NCBI GenBank assembly: GCA_900545625.1
Contig: UQZS01000020.1
Location: 1 to 27,982, forward strand
DNA: 27,982 nucleotides
DNA from: an uncultured Oscillospiraceae bacterium
Lineage (GTDB): Bacteria; Bacillota; Clostridia; Oscillospirales; Acutalibacteraceae
Direction: 5' to 3'
The notes beneath the pieces are model-generated. The model had not been told where the DNA came from. It searched no databases and saw only the letters and a list, made by a program, of their open reading frames with translations. Position numbers and translations under genes: made by a program. Numbering within the stretch: the stretch's first letter is position 1; the number at the start of each line of letters is the position of its first letter. This document shows positions 6,815 through 13,611 of this stretch, one piece after another.

Positions 6815-8227
6815 TTAATCGTTACGGTAAAGCAGGTACATAGTGATGCGGGATTTTGCGCCCGTCTTTTCGTACAGGGCGGAGATATGCCGTTCCACCG
6901 TCCGCTTGGACAGGAACAGGCAGTCGGCGATTTCCTGGGCGCTGCTGTCCGAAGAAATCATCTGGGAAAATACATCCCATTCCCGTTCGGTCAGCCCGTA
7001 TTTTGCGATGAACGCCTCCCTGCGCTCTTCGTCCGACTTTTGGGAAGCAGGCGGCTCCTTGGGCTCCATGACGGCGTTCATGCGGGCGGTATACACGGCC
7101 ATAGCAACGCTGACCGCCACGAACAGCACCAGGGCGATGACAATGGCGGCCAGGCTGTTGCCAGTGGCCAGCAGCGCCACCGATCCGTTGGTGATCAGGG
7201 CGGCGCTCACGTTATTCATGGCGCGGCCCATGCCCGCCCACAGCGACGGCAGGCGCATATGCCGGGAAAGCTCCATAAAGCTCGCTGTAAAGAAGACAAC
7301 GAAAAAGCCCGAGGACAGGTAAAAGACCACCAGTCCGATCAGGAACGGAGCGCCCAGGTTCAGTACCACAATGGACAGAACCGACATCATCATCACGCAG
7401 TACATAATAAGCCCCATATACTTCCGCTTGCGGATATCGAAGACAAAGCCTGCGGCGAGGCCGCTGAATGCCAGCAGCAGGCGGGGCCACTGCCCGATAT
7501 CCGTCCCGCTCGCATGACGGAGAGTCACGGCATTGTCCAGTGTGCTGAACACGCAGGCCATCAGCACTACCAGCAGCGCCAGCATAATGCCCGCCGTCCG
7601 TTTTTTCCGGGTGAGGGAAATGTCTTCCGCAGGTTCCGAAGAGGCGCCCGCAGTCTCCGTCATTTCGATGCGGCTTTGGGCGGCCTGTCTCGTTCGGATG
7701 ACCAGCAGGCTCAAAGCCGCCAGGAATACCGAAAGAAACGCCGCCTCCGCAACCTCCAGGTTGACAAGGTTGTTGTTTGCATACTGGAGCAGAATTCCCA
7801 GGGCGTAGGCGATCCCCGCCAGCCGTGCCAATGCATTGTCGCCGTCTATGGTGACGGCAGCCAGATAGTGGACGGCGCTGCCGAAAACGCCCAGCAGCAG
7901 GAAGAGCACCATCCCTGCCGTCATGGTCGCCGCATAGGAGATATGCTGCTGGACAATGAAGGTACAGATAATCGCACCCAGCGCCAGGATAAAGGTCAGC
8001 GCGCTTTTATAGCGCCTCCCGCCCCAGCGTTCCATGGCCGGATACAAGAAAAAGCCGACGGCGCTGGCGCCCAGCGCATAGTTCTGGGCAATGACAGTTC
8101 TCCCTTCCGTCACCGACAGAGAAATCATATTGACAAACAGATATTCCGCCCCTAAAAAGACAAAAGTAAAAATACCGATCAGCAGAATGGCGTTGACAGA
8201 CGCCGGCTTTCTCAGTTCCCCTTTCAT
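6815..8227 (-). CDS. LuxR-family regulator with a polytopic MFS-like membrane domain
   Basis: 470 aa. AAAGGGTGG lies just upstream of the ATG. Residues 1 to about 390 are a polytopic membrane region with about 12 hydrophobic segments in two halves, split by a charged loop (RTRQAAQSRIEMTETAG...LTRKKR). Residues about 405-470 are a LuxR-type helix-turn-helix: YGLTEREWDVFSQM, then SAQEIADCLFLSKRTVERHISALYEKTG. This architecture is known from Coriobacteria and Clostridia, where the membrane part is thought to sense a small molecule; no ligand can be assigned here. There is no receiver domain or phosphorylation site. It follows a small XRE regulator by 39 nt under one promoter. The unknown operon next door is its obvious candidate target. 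Confidence 0.9.
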   Translation of the reverse strand: MKGELRKPASVNAILLIGIFTFVFLGAEYLFVNMISLSVTEGRTVIAQNYALGASAVGFFLYPAMERWGGRRYKSALTFILALGAIICTFIVQQHISYAATMTAGMVLFLLLGVFGSAVHYLAAVTIDGDNALARLAGIAYALGILLQYANNNLVNLEVAEAAFLSVFLAALSLLVIRTRQAAQSRIEMTETAGASSEPAEDISLTRKKRTAGIMLALLVVLMACVFSTLDNAVTLRHASGTDIGQWPRLLLAFSGLAAGFVFDIRKRKYMGLIMYCVMMMSVLSIVVLNLGAPFLIGLVVFYLSSGFFVVFFTASFMELSRHMRLPSLWAGMGRAMNNVSAALITNGSVALLATGNSLAAIVIALVLFVAVSVAMAVYTARMNAVMEPKEPPASQKSDEERREAFIAKYGLTEREWDVFSQMISSDSSAQEIADCLFLSKRTVERHISALYEKTGAKSRITMYLLYRND

Positions 8228-8266
8228 CGTACCACCCTTTCCACAGAAGCCGCTGCAGGCGTCCCG

Positions 8267-8479
8267 TTATTTCTCCGATTCTTCCGTCAGCTCCACTACA
8301 TCCCCGATGTCACAGCGGAGCGCCCGGCAGATCCGCTCCAAAACCTCCAGGCTCACATATTCGTCCCGGTTCAGCTTTGCTATCGTAGAGGAGGACACAT
8401 CTGCCAACTCTGTCAGGGCGGATTTTTTCATCTTTTTATCAATCAGCAATTTCCACAGCAGGTTGTACTGGACAGCCAT
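8267..8479 (-). CDS. Small Cro/CI-type (XRE) helix-turn-helix regulator
   Basis: 70 aa from the ATG at 8479 (MAVQYNLLWKLL). An ATG at 8488 is in frame, but GGGAG is 9 nt before 8479 and touches the earlier one. The whole protein is one HTH: KSALTELADVSSSTIAKLNRDEYVSLEVLERICRAL, then CDIGDVVE. This is the YozG-type minimal regulator family (Xre/HTH_26), which often autoregulates. It is transcribed with the LuxR-MFS gene. Confidence 0.88.
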   Translation of the reverse strand: MAVQYNLLWKLLIDKKMKKSALTELADVSSSTIAKLNRDEYVSLEVLERICRALRCDIGDVVELTEESEK

Positions 8480-8511
8480 ACGCTTCATCTCCCGCCTTGT
8501 TTATGGAAGAC

Positions 8512-8540
8512 AGTATAGCACAAAAATCGTGAAAAATCAA
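8512..8540 (-). promoter_or_regulatory. Sigma-A promoter of the XRE-LuxR operon
   Basis: On the minus strand, TTGATT (8540-8535), a 17-nt spacer and TATACT (8517-8512) stand 32 nt before the XRE gene start. Both boxes are one mismatch or so from consensus and the spacing is optimal. Confidence 0.75.
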
Positions 8541-8702
8541 TGGATTTTATGAGATGTCACATATTTTTACGAATGTTAAGCCAAAAGAAAGCAGCCGCTC
8601 CTTTTACAGGCTCCTTTTACAGCCATAGACATTTACCGCTTTTTATTTCCAACGAGGTGAAGAAGCTAAAATACAGGGGAAAGGAGTACGATTATTTTCT
8701 GT

Positions 8703-9173
8703 TTACTCTGCAATGTTTATTACCTCGACACCTTTGCTCTTAGCGTAGTTCACTGTATAAAAAGTTCCGCCCTTGTTTTCTGTGAGATAAGAAATACAAG
8801 CAGAACTGTTATCAACCAGATGGCGATTGCGTTTATGCATACAGCCCCTCGTGTACTCCTGAGAAGTATATACAACTTTATCGGCCTTCTGTTTGATGTC
8901 ATCGTATATCTCTATATCTTCCTGCGACCATCCTCTCGTTTGAGAGAAGCAAGGAAGCACGAGGATCAGACGAATATCAGGATAACGTTCCTTCAATTTG
9001 AGAACCGCAAAGGCAGCGATTGTATCAAAGCCCAATGCACCTCCAGCTCCAAAATATAGATAGCCTTTTTTTATAAGTCCCTCGATTGCTTCTTCGGTCT
9101 TTGCGAAGATTCTTCGACGTTGTCCTGAAGGAATTTCCCTATGCCCGGTAAAGCAGCATGTTTTTTCTTTCAC
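8703..9173 (-). CDS. SLOG-superfamily protein (DUF1273/YspA-like)
   Basis: 156 aa from a GTG at 9173, chosen because AGGAG is 8 nt upstream; a TTG six codons earlier overlaps that site. Motifs typical of SLOG Rossmann-like proteins are visible: CCFTGHRE at the N-terminus, FGAGGALGFDTIAAFAVLKLK, LVLPC, and near the end CISYLTENKGGTFYTVNYAKSKG. Members of this fold bind nucleotide-derived ligands, and several act in phage or mobile-element conflict. No partner effector gene is next to it here. It lies at the inner end of the AT-richer block, downstream of a truncated mobile-element gene. The specific ligand is unknown. Confidence 0.82.
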   Translation of the reverse strand: MKEKTCCFTGHREIPSGQRRRIFAKTEEAIEGLIKKGYLYFGAGGALGFDTIAAFAVLKLKERYPDIRLILVLPCFSQTRGWSQEDIEIYDDIKQKADKVVYTSQEYTRGCMHKRNRHLVDNSSACISYLTENKGGTFYTVNYAKSKGVEVINIAE

Positions 9174-9206
9174 ATCATCCACTCCTAACAAGTTTCAAAC
9201 TAAAAT

Positions 9207-9235
9207 GCCCATCGAACTGACACAGTCCGATGGGC
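9207..9235 (-). terminator. Hairpin terminator after the truncated element gene
   Basis: On the minus strand GCCCATCG and CGATGGGC pair. The stem extends inward through a G-T pair to ACTG/CAGT with a TGT loop, then ATTTTAGTTT follows. It overlaps the stop codon of the upstream gene, whose reading frame probably ended further on in relatives. Confidence 0.7.
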
Positions 9236-9630
9236 TATCTTAGGCAGAGGAATCCATAACCTTCGGTGGCATAGACAGTACCATCCATACACTCCTCGCC
9301 GGAACATTTAATAACCCAATCGGTTATCTGATAAGTTAGCTTTTTTGTCTTTGCGTTTAGTGAATAACTGATATAACCAAGCTCAGAGAGCTTAGAAAGG
9401 GCCTCAAGGCTCTTTACGCGGCTTCTGGAGCCGAGAATGCTCTTGAGTCCTACAACGCCTCCTGACCACATTCCCGGGCTCACAGCGTTGATATGTCCGC
9501 AATAAGAAGCTTGTCCCTTACGGAATGCTGCACGGGATGCAAGCTTGGCCCAGGCGTTCATAATACCTTTACCTTCAGGAAGATGGTTTCGTGGCAGCTT
9601 TACCCACTGATACTTCATCAAACATTTCAT
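9235..9630 (-). CDS. Truncated mobile-element protein (HTH-type)
   Basis: 131 aa from the ATG at 9630, with AAAGGAGG at 8 nt. It begins MKCLMKYQWVKLPRNHLPEG and contains WAKLASRAAFRKGQASYCGHINAVSPGMW, VGLKSILGSRSR, ITDWVIKCSGEEC and ATEGYGFLCLR. I recognise this as the N-terminal half of a protein common in Clostridial integrative and conjugative elements. From memory the relatives run to roughly 250-270 aa and continue from GFLCLPRN, but this one stops at CLR within a hairpin. Truncation by recombination is therefore likely. The function of the full-length family is not settled (replication or regulation). Confidence 0.72.
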   Translation of the reverse strand: MKCLMKYQWVKLPRNHLPEGKGIMNAWAKLASRAAFRKGQASYCGHINAVSPGMWSGGVVGLKSILGSRSRVKSLEALSKLSELGYISYSLNAKTKKLTYQITDWVIKCSGEECMDGTVYATEGYGFLCLR

Positions 9631-9676
9631 AAGGGACACCTCCTTTGACTTTTTAATTAAGTTTTGTATAAAAGAA

Positions 9677-9702
9677 GGGCGACCTCAATGAAGAAGTCGC
9701 CC
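9677..9702 (-). terminator. Terminator after the DUF5348-type gene
   Basis: On the minus strand GGGCGAC pairs with GTCGCCC around a 12-nt loop, followed by TTCTTTT. It begins 15 nt after the upstream stop codon at 9717. Confidence 0.75.
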
Positions 9703-9716
9703 AGCAAGTCTTTCTT

Positions 9717-10199
9717 TTAAATTCTGACAATCAATCCAGCCAGCTGGTCTGTTTGAATTCCAACAAGAAACCAACCGTCTCTCATTTCTATGCGGGTAGG
9801 GACCCACTCACCGTCGATTAGGACATCCAAACATTCGCCACAGTGTAAACCACCATAGTAATCGAGTAACCCAAATCGAATATCCATTCGGCCACTATCT
9901 TCATCGGTGACCATAGTACCTTGTCTTTTCATAAGCTCCTTTCCGGAATCGTCAGAGGAGTTTTTCTCCAACTCCTTCTTGTATACCTTTCTTAAATATT
10001 CATCAAAAATAGTTCTTCGAATCAAGGCCTTCTTTCCAATTTTATAGACCGAACCGGCTTCACGTGCCATACGTGTAAACACCTTCAGGCCGAGTCCATA
10101 ATAATCGGCGCCTTGATATAGTGTTATAAAATCATGCTTCTGCATCTCGATATCTTCGTCGTCAAGCATATCTGAGAACATCCAAAGGTTTCCACTCAT
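9717..10199 (-). CDS. Mobile-element protein with an HTH-like N-terminus and a DUF5348-type C-terminus
   Basis: 160 aa. The N-terminal 75 residues (ITLYQGADYYGLGLKVFTRMAREAG, then VYKIGKKALIRRTIFDEYLRKVY) look like an excisionase-type winged helix. The C-terminal part (MDIRFGLLDYYGGLHCGECLDV, then WVPTRIEM, GWFLVGI) matches the DUF5348 family found on Clostridial integrative elements and plasmids. Its ATG overlaps the upstream stop by 4 nt (ATGA), so translation is probably coupled. It is likely a small accessory or regulatory protein of a mobile element; the biochemical role is unknown. Confidence 0.8.
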   Translation of the reverse strand: MSGNLWMFSDMLDDEDIEMQKHDFITLYQGADYYGLGLKVFTRMAREAGSVYKIGKKALIRRTIFDEYLRKVYKKELEKNSSDDSGKELMKRQGTMVTDEDSGRMDIRFGLLDYYGGLHCGECLDVLIDGEWVPTRIEMRDGWFLVGIQTDQLAGLIVRI

Positions 10200-10468
10200 A
10201 CTGGTTCCTCCTCGGATTTCAAGGTGCTTGGCTCATGAAACCTTTCCAAGTATTCCTCGAAGATATCACGATTGATCAAAACAGTACCATCCATACGGTA
10301 AATGGCTCCGGCTGCACTGGCAAGTTCTAATATTTTTTTGTGTTGCAAACTATAGATGATTTCGGCATCTTTATATCGCAGGAACTGTCTGCGAATCCTT
10401 TTAGCACTCTCCCTTACATCGTTACGTTTTTTCAGGTCATAATATGCTCTTGTCTCTTCACTAATCAT
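10196..10468 (-). CDS. Small excisionase-like helix-turn-helix protein
   Basis: 90 aa from the ATG at 10468 (MISEETRAYYDLKKRND), with AAAGGA 9 nt upstream; an upstream in-frame ATG lacks a ribosome site and lies in a terminator. The core (RYKDAEIIYSLQHKKILELASAAGAIYRMDGTVLINRDIFEEYLERF) is the usual pattern of a short excisionase/MerR-like helix-turn-helix with a wing, like DUF6462-type proteins of mobile elements. It is coupled by a 4-nt overlap to the DUF5348-type gene. It probably binds DNA at element ends or controls element genes; this is inferred from fold and company. Confidence 0.78.
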   Translation of the reverse strand: MISEETRAYYDLKKRNDVRESAKRIRRQFLRYKDAEIIYSLQHKKILELASAAGAIYRMDGTVLINRDIFEEYLERFHEPSTLKSEEEPV

Positions 10469-10526
10469 TGTCTTTGTTCCTTTCGGTTTTAATTTTGTCA
10501 TGACACAAGCAGACCTAACAAAAAAA

Positions 10527-10564
10527 GAGAACACCTTCTGAAATTACTTTCAAAAAGTGTTCTC
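10527..10564 (-). terminator. Strong Rho-independent terminator between lysS and the element genes
   Basis: On the minus strand GAGAACACTTTTTGAAA and TTTCAGAAGGTGTTCTC form a 17-bp stem with a GTAA loop, followed by a run of seven T. It stands 144 nt beyond the lysS stop and 59 nt before the first element gene. It could be the end of greA-lysS or an attenuator of the element genes. Confidence 0.88.
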
Positions 10565-10630
10565 TATACAGCAAGTACTGTATTGTGTTTTATCCTTACA
10601 ACAATTCATTCTGCTTCACAATTCTTCAAA

Positions 10631-10664
10631 ATTATATGAAAAATTGTTGTCAATTTGTTGTCAA
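10631..10664 (-). promoter_or_regulatory. Tandem TTGACAACAA repeats with a nearby TATAAT
   Basis: TTGTTGTCAA occurs twice (10644-10653 and 10655-10664) with an 11-bp period, about one helical turn. On the minus strand each copy begins TTGACA, and TATAAT lies at 10636-10631. The distances to TATAAT are 11 and 22 nt, so neither makes a normal promoter. They may be integrase arm-type or excisionase sites at the end of an integrated element, or a regulated promoter. Position just downstream of lysS fits an element junction. Confidence 0.35.
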
Positions 10665-10707
10665 CTCGGATTTGAGATGCCGAAAACCCTTGATTTTACT
10701 GGATTTT

Positions 10708-12201
10708 TTAGTCCAGAGGCTTCATTGTGGGGAACAGCAGGACATCGCGGATCGCCGGGGAATCCGTCAAGAGCATGACCATACGGTCAATGCCGAAGCC
10801 GATGCCGCCTGTGGGGGGCATACCGACCTCCAGCGCGTACAGAAAATCCTCGTCCGTGTGGTTTGCTTCTTCATCCCCCTGTGCAAAAAGCTCCTCCTGC
10901 GCGGCAAAACGTGCACGCTGGTCTACAGGGTCGTTGAGTTCGGAATAGGCGTTCGCCATTTCCCAGCCGTTCATAAAGAACTCAAAACGCTCAACATATT
11001 CGGGGTTCTCCGGCTTTTTCTTGGTCAGCGGGGAGATCTCGATGGGATGATCCATGACAAACGTGGGCTGCACAAGGTGTGCCTCCGCGTATTCTTCAAA
11101 GAACAGATTTAAAATATCGCCCTTCTTGTGGCGCTGTTCAAATTCTATATTGTGCGCTTTTGCCGCAGCGCGCGCTTCCTCAAGCGTGTGGATCGCATTA
11201 AAATCGACGCCGGCATACTGCTTGACGGCATCCACCATGGTGATGCGCGCAAAGGGCTTACCGAGATCCATTTCCACGCCGTTATATACGATTTTGGTCG
11301 TGCCGAGCACCGTTTGCGCCACATGGCGGTACAGGTTCTCGGTCAAGTCCATCATACCGTGGTAATCGGTATATGCCTGATACAGCTCCATGAGTGTGAA
11401 CTCGGGATTGTGGCGCGTATCAAGGCCCTCATTACGGAACACCCTGCCGATCTCATAAACGCGTTCCAGTCCGCCGACGATCAAGCGCTTTAAATAAAGC
11501 TCCAGCGAAATGCGCAGCTTTACGTCGGTGTCAAGCGCATTGAAATGCGTTTCAAACGGTCTTGCCGCCGCACCGCCCGCATTGGAAACGAGCATCGGCG
11601 TTTCAACCTCCATAAAGCCCTGCGCATCCAAATACTGCCGGATGGCGCGGATAATCTGAGAGCGCTTGACAAAGGTGTCGCGCACCTCGCGGTTCATAAT
11701 GAGGTCAATATAGCGCTGGCGATAGCGCGTATCGGTATCCGTAAGACCGTGGAATTTTTCGGGCAGCACCTGCAGGCTTTTCGAAAGCAGCGTCACTTCG
11801 CTGGCATGGATGGAAATTTCGCCTGTTTTGGTCTTGAACACCGCGCCGCGAATGCCGACGATGTCGCCGATATCGAGCTTTTTGAATGCCTTGTACAGCT
11901 CGTCGCCGAGGCTGTCGCGCGAGACATACGCCTGAATGGTGCCCGCAAGATCCTGCACATTGCAGAACGATGCCTTGCCCATGATGCGTTTGGACATCAT
12001 ACGGCCCGCGACGCTGACGGTCTGCCCTTCGAGCTTGTCAAAATTTGCTTTGATCTCTTCGCTGTGGTGCGTTACGTCATATTTGGTGCGCAGAAACGGG
12101 TCTTCGCCCGCCGCCTGCAGCGCCTGCAGCTTTTCAAGCCGGATGCGGTGCTGCTCACTGACGTCCTGCTGCACGGCATTCTGTCTTGCTTCATCTGCCA
12201 T
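10708..12201 (-). CDS. lysS: Lysyl-tRNA synthetase, class II
   Basis: 497 aa, the usual length. It charges tRNA-Lys with lysine in the cytoplasm. The N-terminal OB-fold anticodon domain is seen at residues about 60-150 ([23 protein letters not shown]). The class II motifs follow in order: motif 1 around [21 protein letters not shown], motif 2 [22 protein letters not shown], and motif 3 [19 protein letters not shown]. All look intact. AGGAAG lies 11 nt before the ATG. It follows greA by 53 nt and is expected to be transcribed with it from the promoter at 12769-12797; a strong terminator lies at 10527-10564. Confidence 0.98.
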   Translation of the reverse strand: MADEARQNAVQQDVSEQHRIRLEKLQALQAAGEDPFLRTKYDVTHHSEEIKANFDKLEGQTVSVAGRMMSKRIMGKASFCNVQDLAGTIQAYVSRDSLGDELYKAFKKLDIGDIVGIRGAVFKTKTGEISIHASEVTLLSKSLQVLPEKFHGLTDTDTRYRQRYIDLIMNREVRDTFVKRSQIIRAIRQYLDAQGFMEVETPMLVSNAGGAAARPFETHFNALDTDVKLRISLELYLKRLIVGGLERVYEIGRVFRNEGLDTRHNPEFTLMELYQAYTDYHGMMDLTENLYRHVAQTVLGTTKIVYNGVEMDLGKPFARITMVDAVKQYAGVDFNAIHTLEEARAAAKAHNIEFEQRHKKGDILNLFFEEYAEAHLVQPTFVMDHPIEISPLTKKKPENPEYVERFEFFMNGWEMANAYSELNDPVDQRARFAAQEELFAQGDEEANHTDEDFLYALEVGMPPTGGIGFGIDRMVMLLTDSPAIRDVLLFPTMKPLD

Positions 12202-12254
12202 AAGTTATTTCACTTCCTGCCTTTTCCGATTTCGGGGCGAGCCCCAAAACACAT

Positions 12255-12725
12255 TTACCGGTCGATCGACACGATCTTGAAATCGAGCGTGCCGATGGGT
12301 GCTTCGACTGCGACCTTGTCGCCGACCTTGTGCCCGAGCAGCGCCTTGCCGACGGGAGATTCGTCCGAGATTTTCCCCTCGTCGGGATTTGCCTGCGCAA
12401 AGCCGACGATCTGATAGGAAAATTTCTGACGCTTATTGTTTTGAATGGTCACCTTGGAGCCGATGTGCACGATCTCGGTACTTACCGTGCTTTCATCGAA
12501 CACCTTGGCGTTTTTGATCATATTTTCGATCTCGTTGATGCGTGCTTCCAGCTTTGCCTGGTCGCTCATTGCTTCGTCATACTCGGCGTTTTCGGACAAG
12601 TCGCCGAAGCTACGCGCCACCTTGATCTTTTCCGCCGCCTCTTTTCTGCCGACGGTTTTCAGTTGTTCCAGCTCTTCTTCGAGTTCTTTGAGCCCTTCGG
12701 CGGTCAACAGCGTTTCCTGCAACAT
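12255..12725 (-). CDS. greA: Transcription elongation factor GreA
   Basis: 156 aa from the ATG at 12725, with AAAGGAG 10 nt upstream; the frame is open further upstream but without support. It rescues backtracked RNA polymerase by stimulating transcript cleavage. The N-terminal coiled coil (LTAEGLKELEEELEQLK) and its acidic tip (GDLSENAEYDEA) are intact. The C-terminal FKBP-like domain runs from about residue 80 to the end (VHIGSKVTIQN, ISDESPVGKALLGHKVGD). greA-lysS is a frequent gene pair in Clostridia. Confidence 0.97.
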   Translation of the reverse strand: MLQETLLTAEGLKELEEELEQLKTVGRKEAAEKIKVARSFGDLSENAEYDEAMSDQAKLEARINEIENMIKNAKVFDESTVSTEIVHIGSKVTIQNNKRQKFSYQIVGFAQANPDEGKISDESPVGKALLGHKVGDKVAVEAPIGTLDFKIVSIDR

Positions 12726-12768
12726 TGCGGATAAACTCCTTTCGGTTTTTGCATTTACACAAATAGTT

Positions 12769-12797
12769 ATTATACGAGAATTGCGGGGTCGTGTCAA
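12769..12797 (-). promoter_or_regulatory. Consensus sigma-A promoter of greA-lysS
   Basis: On the minus strand TTGACA (12797-12792), exactly 17 nt of spacer, and TATAAT (12774-12769), both perfect. The -35 box overlaps the TGA stop codon of the upstream gene (12796-12794). The start of transcription falls about 35 nt before the greA ATG. Confidence 0.93.
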
Positions 12798-13564
12798 TAG
12801 ATTTTCCCCGATTTTATAGGGTGCAGCGCATCGTAACAAAGCGTTTTCGGAAGCGGGACATTGCAAAGCTCATGCAGAGCCGAAACAAATTGCAGCGTGT
12901 TTGTATCGGGCGGGCGGCGCGCCTCTAATTCGTCCGGGAGCTTAAGTCCCGTGCCGGCATACACAGCACCCGTGGCAGTGCTTACGAGCTGCCCGGGGAA
13001 ATACGGTGCGGCGTTCTCGGCAAACGGATGCAGCTGCACCGCGCAGGATCGAAGGGCAGCTTCGCTGTCCGATAAAATCAGCGGCAAGCCCCGCTCGCAG
13101 AACACCTGCTCGCACACCGCTGCGTATCGCTGCGGGGCGGCCGTAAAAATACGGATGTGCGCTGCAACATCCGCAAACGGCGGGATACAGTTTGCGAGCA
13201 GCCCGTTGCGGTCAGAGATCCCCAGCAGCGGCAGAGGCGTGCCCTTCGTTTGCTTGCGAAGGTGCTGCAAGGCCGTTTGCAAAAAAAGATACGCGGGGAG
13301 AAAGCGCGGTCGGAAAACCGCAAACGGTGCGGGCAGCGTTGGGAGCGTCCCGTTAGGAACGATGCGCTGTATGCAGCCGCCGAGCGGCAGCAGTAAGGAA
13401 AAATCCGTTTCGCCGTGTTTATCGGCATACAGCACGGCGGAATAGAAATACGCGCCGCCGCGCACGGCAACACGTGAAAGTTCAGGCGGCTTCGGTCTTT
13501 GGAACAGACGCACAAAGGGATTTCGCGCGCGGGAAAACGGTTCTGTTTTTAAGACAAGAAACAT
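12794..13564 (-). CDS. Hypothetical protein
   Basis: 256 aa from an ATG at 13564 (MFLVLKTEPFSRARNP). An in-frame ATG at 13579 lies inside a terminator stem. The only ribosome-site candidate, GTGGGG, is part of that stem's 3' arm. The protein is proline-rich and mixed alpha/beta, with segments such as GLLANCIPPFADVAAHIRIFTA, GLPLILSDSEAALRSC and AAPYFPGQLVSTATGAVYAG. No signal peptide or transmembrane helix is clear. I do not recognise a family. It lies between the S41 gene and greA, and its stop overlaps the greA promoter. Expression may depend on readthrough of the terminator. Confidence 0.6.
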   Translation of the reverse strand: MFLVLKTEPFSRARNPFVRLFQRPKPPELSRVAVRGGAYFYSAVLYADKHGETDFSLLLPLGGCIQRIVPNGTLPTLPAPFAVFRPRFLPAYLFLQTALQHLRKQTKGTPLPLLGISDRNGLLANCIPPFADVAAHIRIFTAAPQRYAAVCEQVFCERGLPLILSDSEAALRSCAVQLHPFAENAAPYFPGQLVSTATGAVYAGTGLKLPDELEARRPPDTNTLQFVSALHELCNVPLPKTLCYDALHPIKSGKIY

Positions 13565-13598
13565 AAAAACACCCCACATACAACCAATGTATGTGGGG
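13565..13598 (-). terminator. Terminator of the ftsEX-M23-S41 operon
   Basis: On the minus strand CCCCACATAC (13598-13589) pairs with GTATGTGGGG (13581-13572) around a 7-nt loop, followed by TG and five T (13569-13565). It stands 14 nt after the S41 gene's stop. The T run touches the start codon of the next gene. Confidence 0.88.
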
Positions 13599-13611
13599 CT
13601 GTGTCTAAAGA

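Noticed and set aside
6686..8155. Long plus-strand frame opposite the LuxR gene
   Set aside because: It is rich in His, Gln and Arg, as expected for the reverse complement of a GC-rich membrane-protein gene, and has no ribosome site.
8540..8743. Plus-strand frame ending VKKLKYRGKEYDYFLF...
   Set aside because: The middle looks protein-like and might be a remnant of an element gene, but there is no good start, it overlaps the SLOG gene's 3' end on the other strand, and I cannot name a family.
12202..12254. GGGGC-TC-GCCCC hairpin between greA and lysS
   Set aside because: The stem is short and there is no T run, so it is not a convincing terminator or riboswitch.
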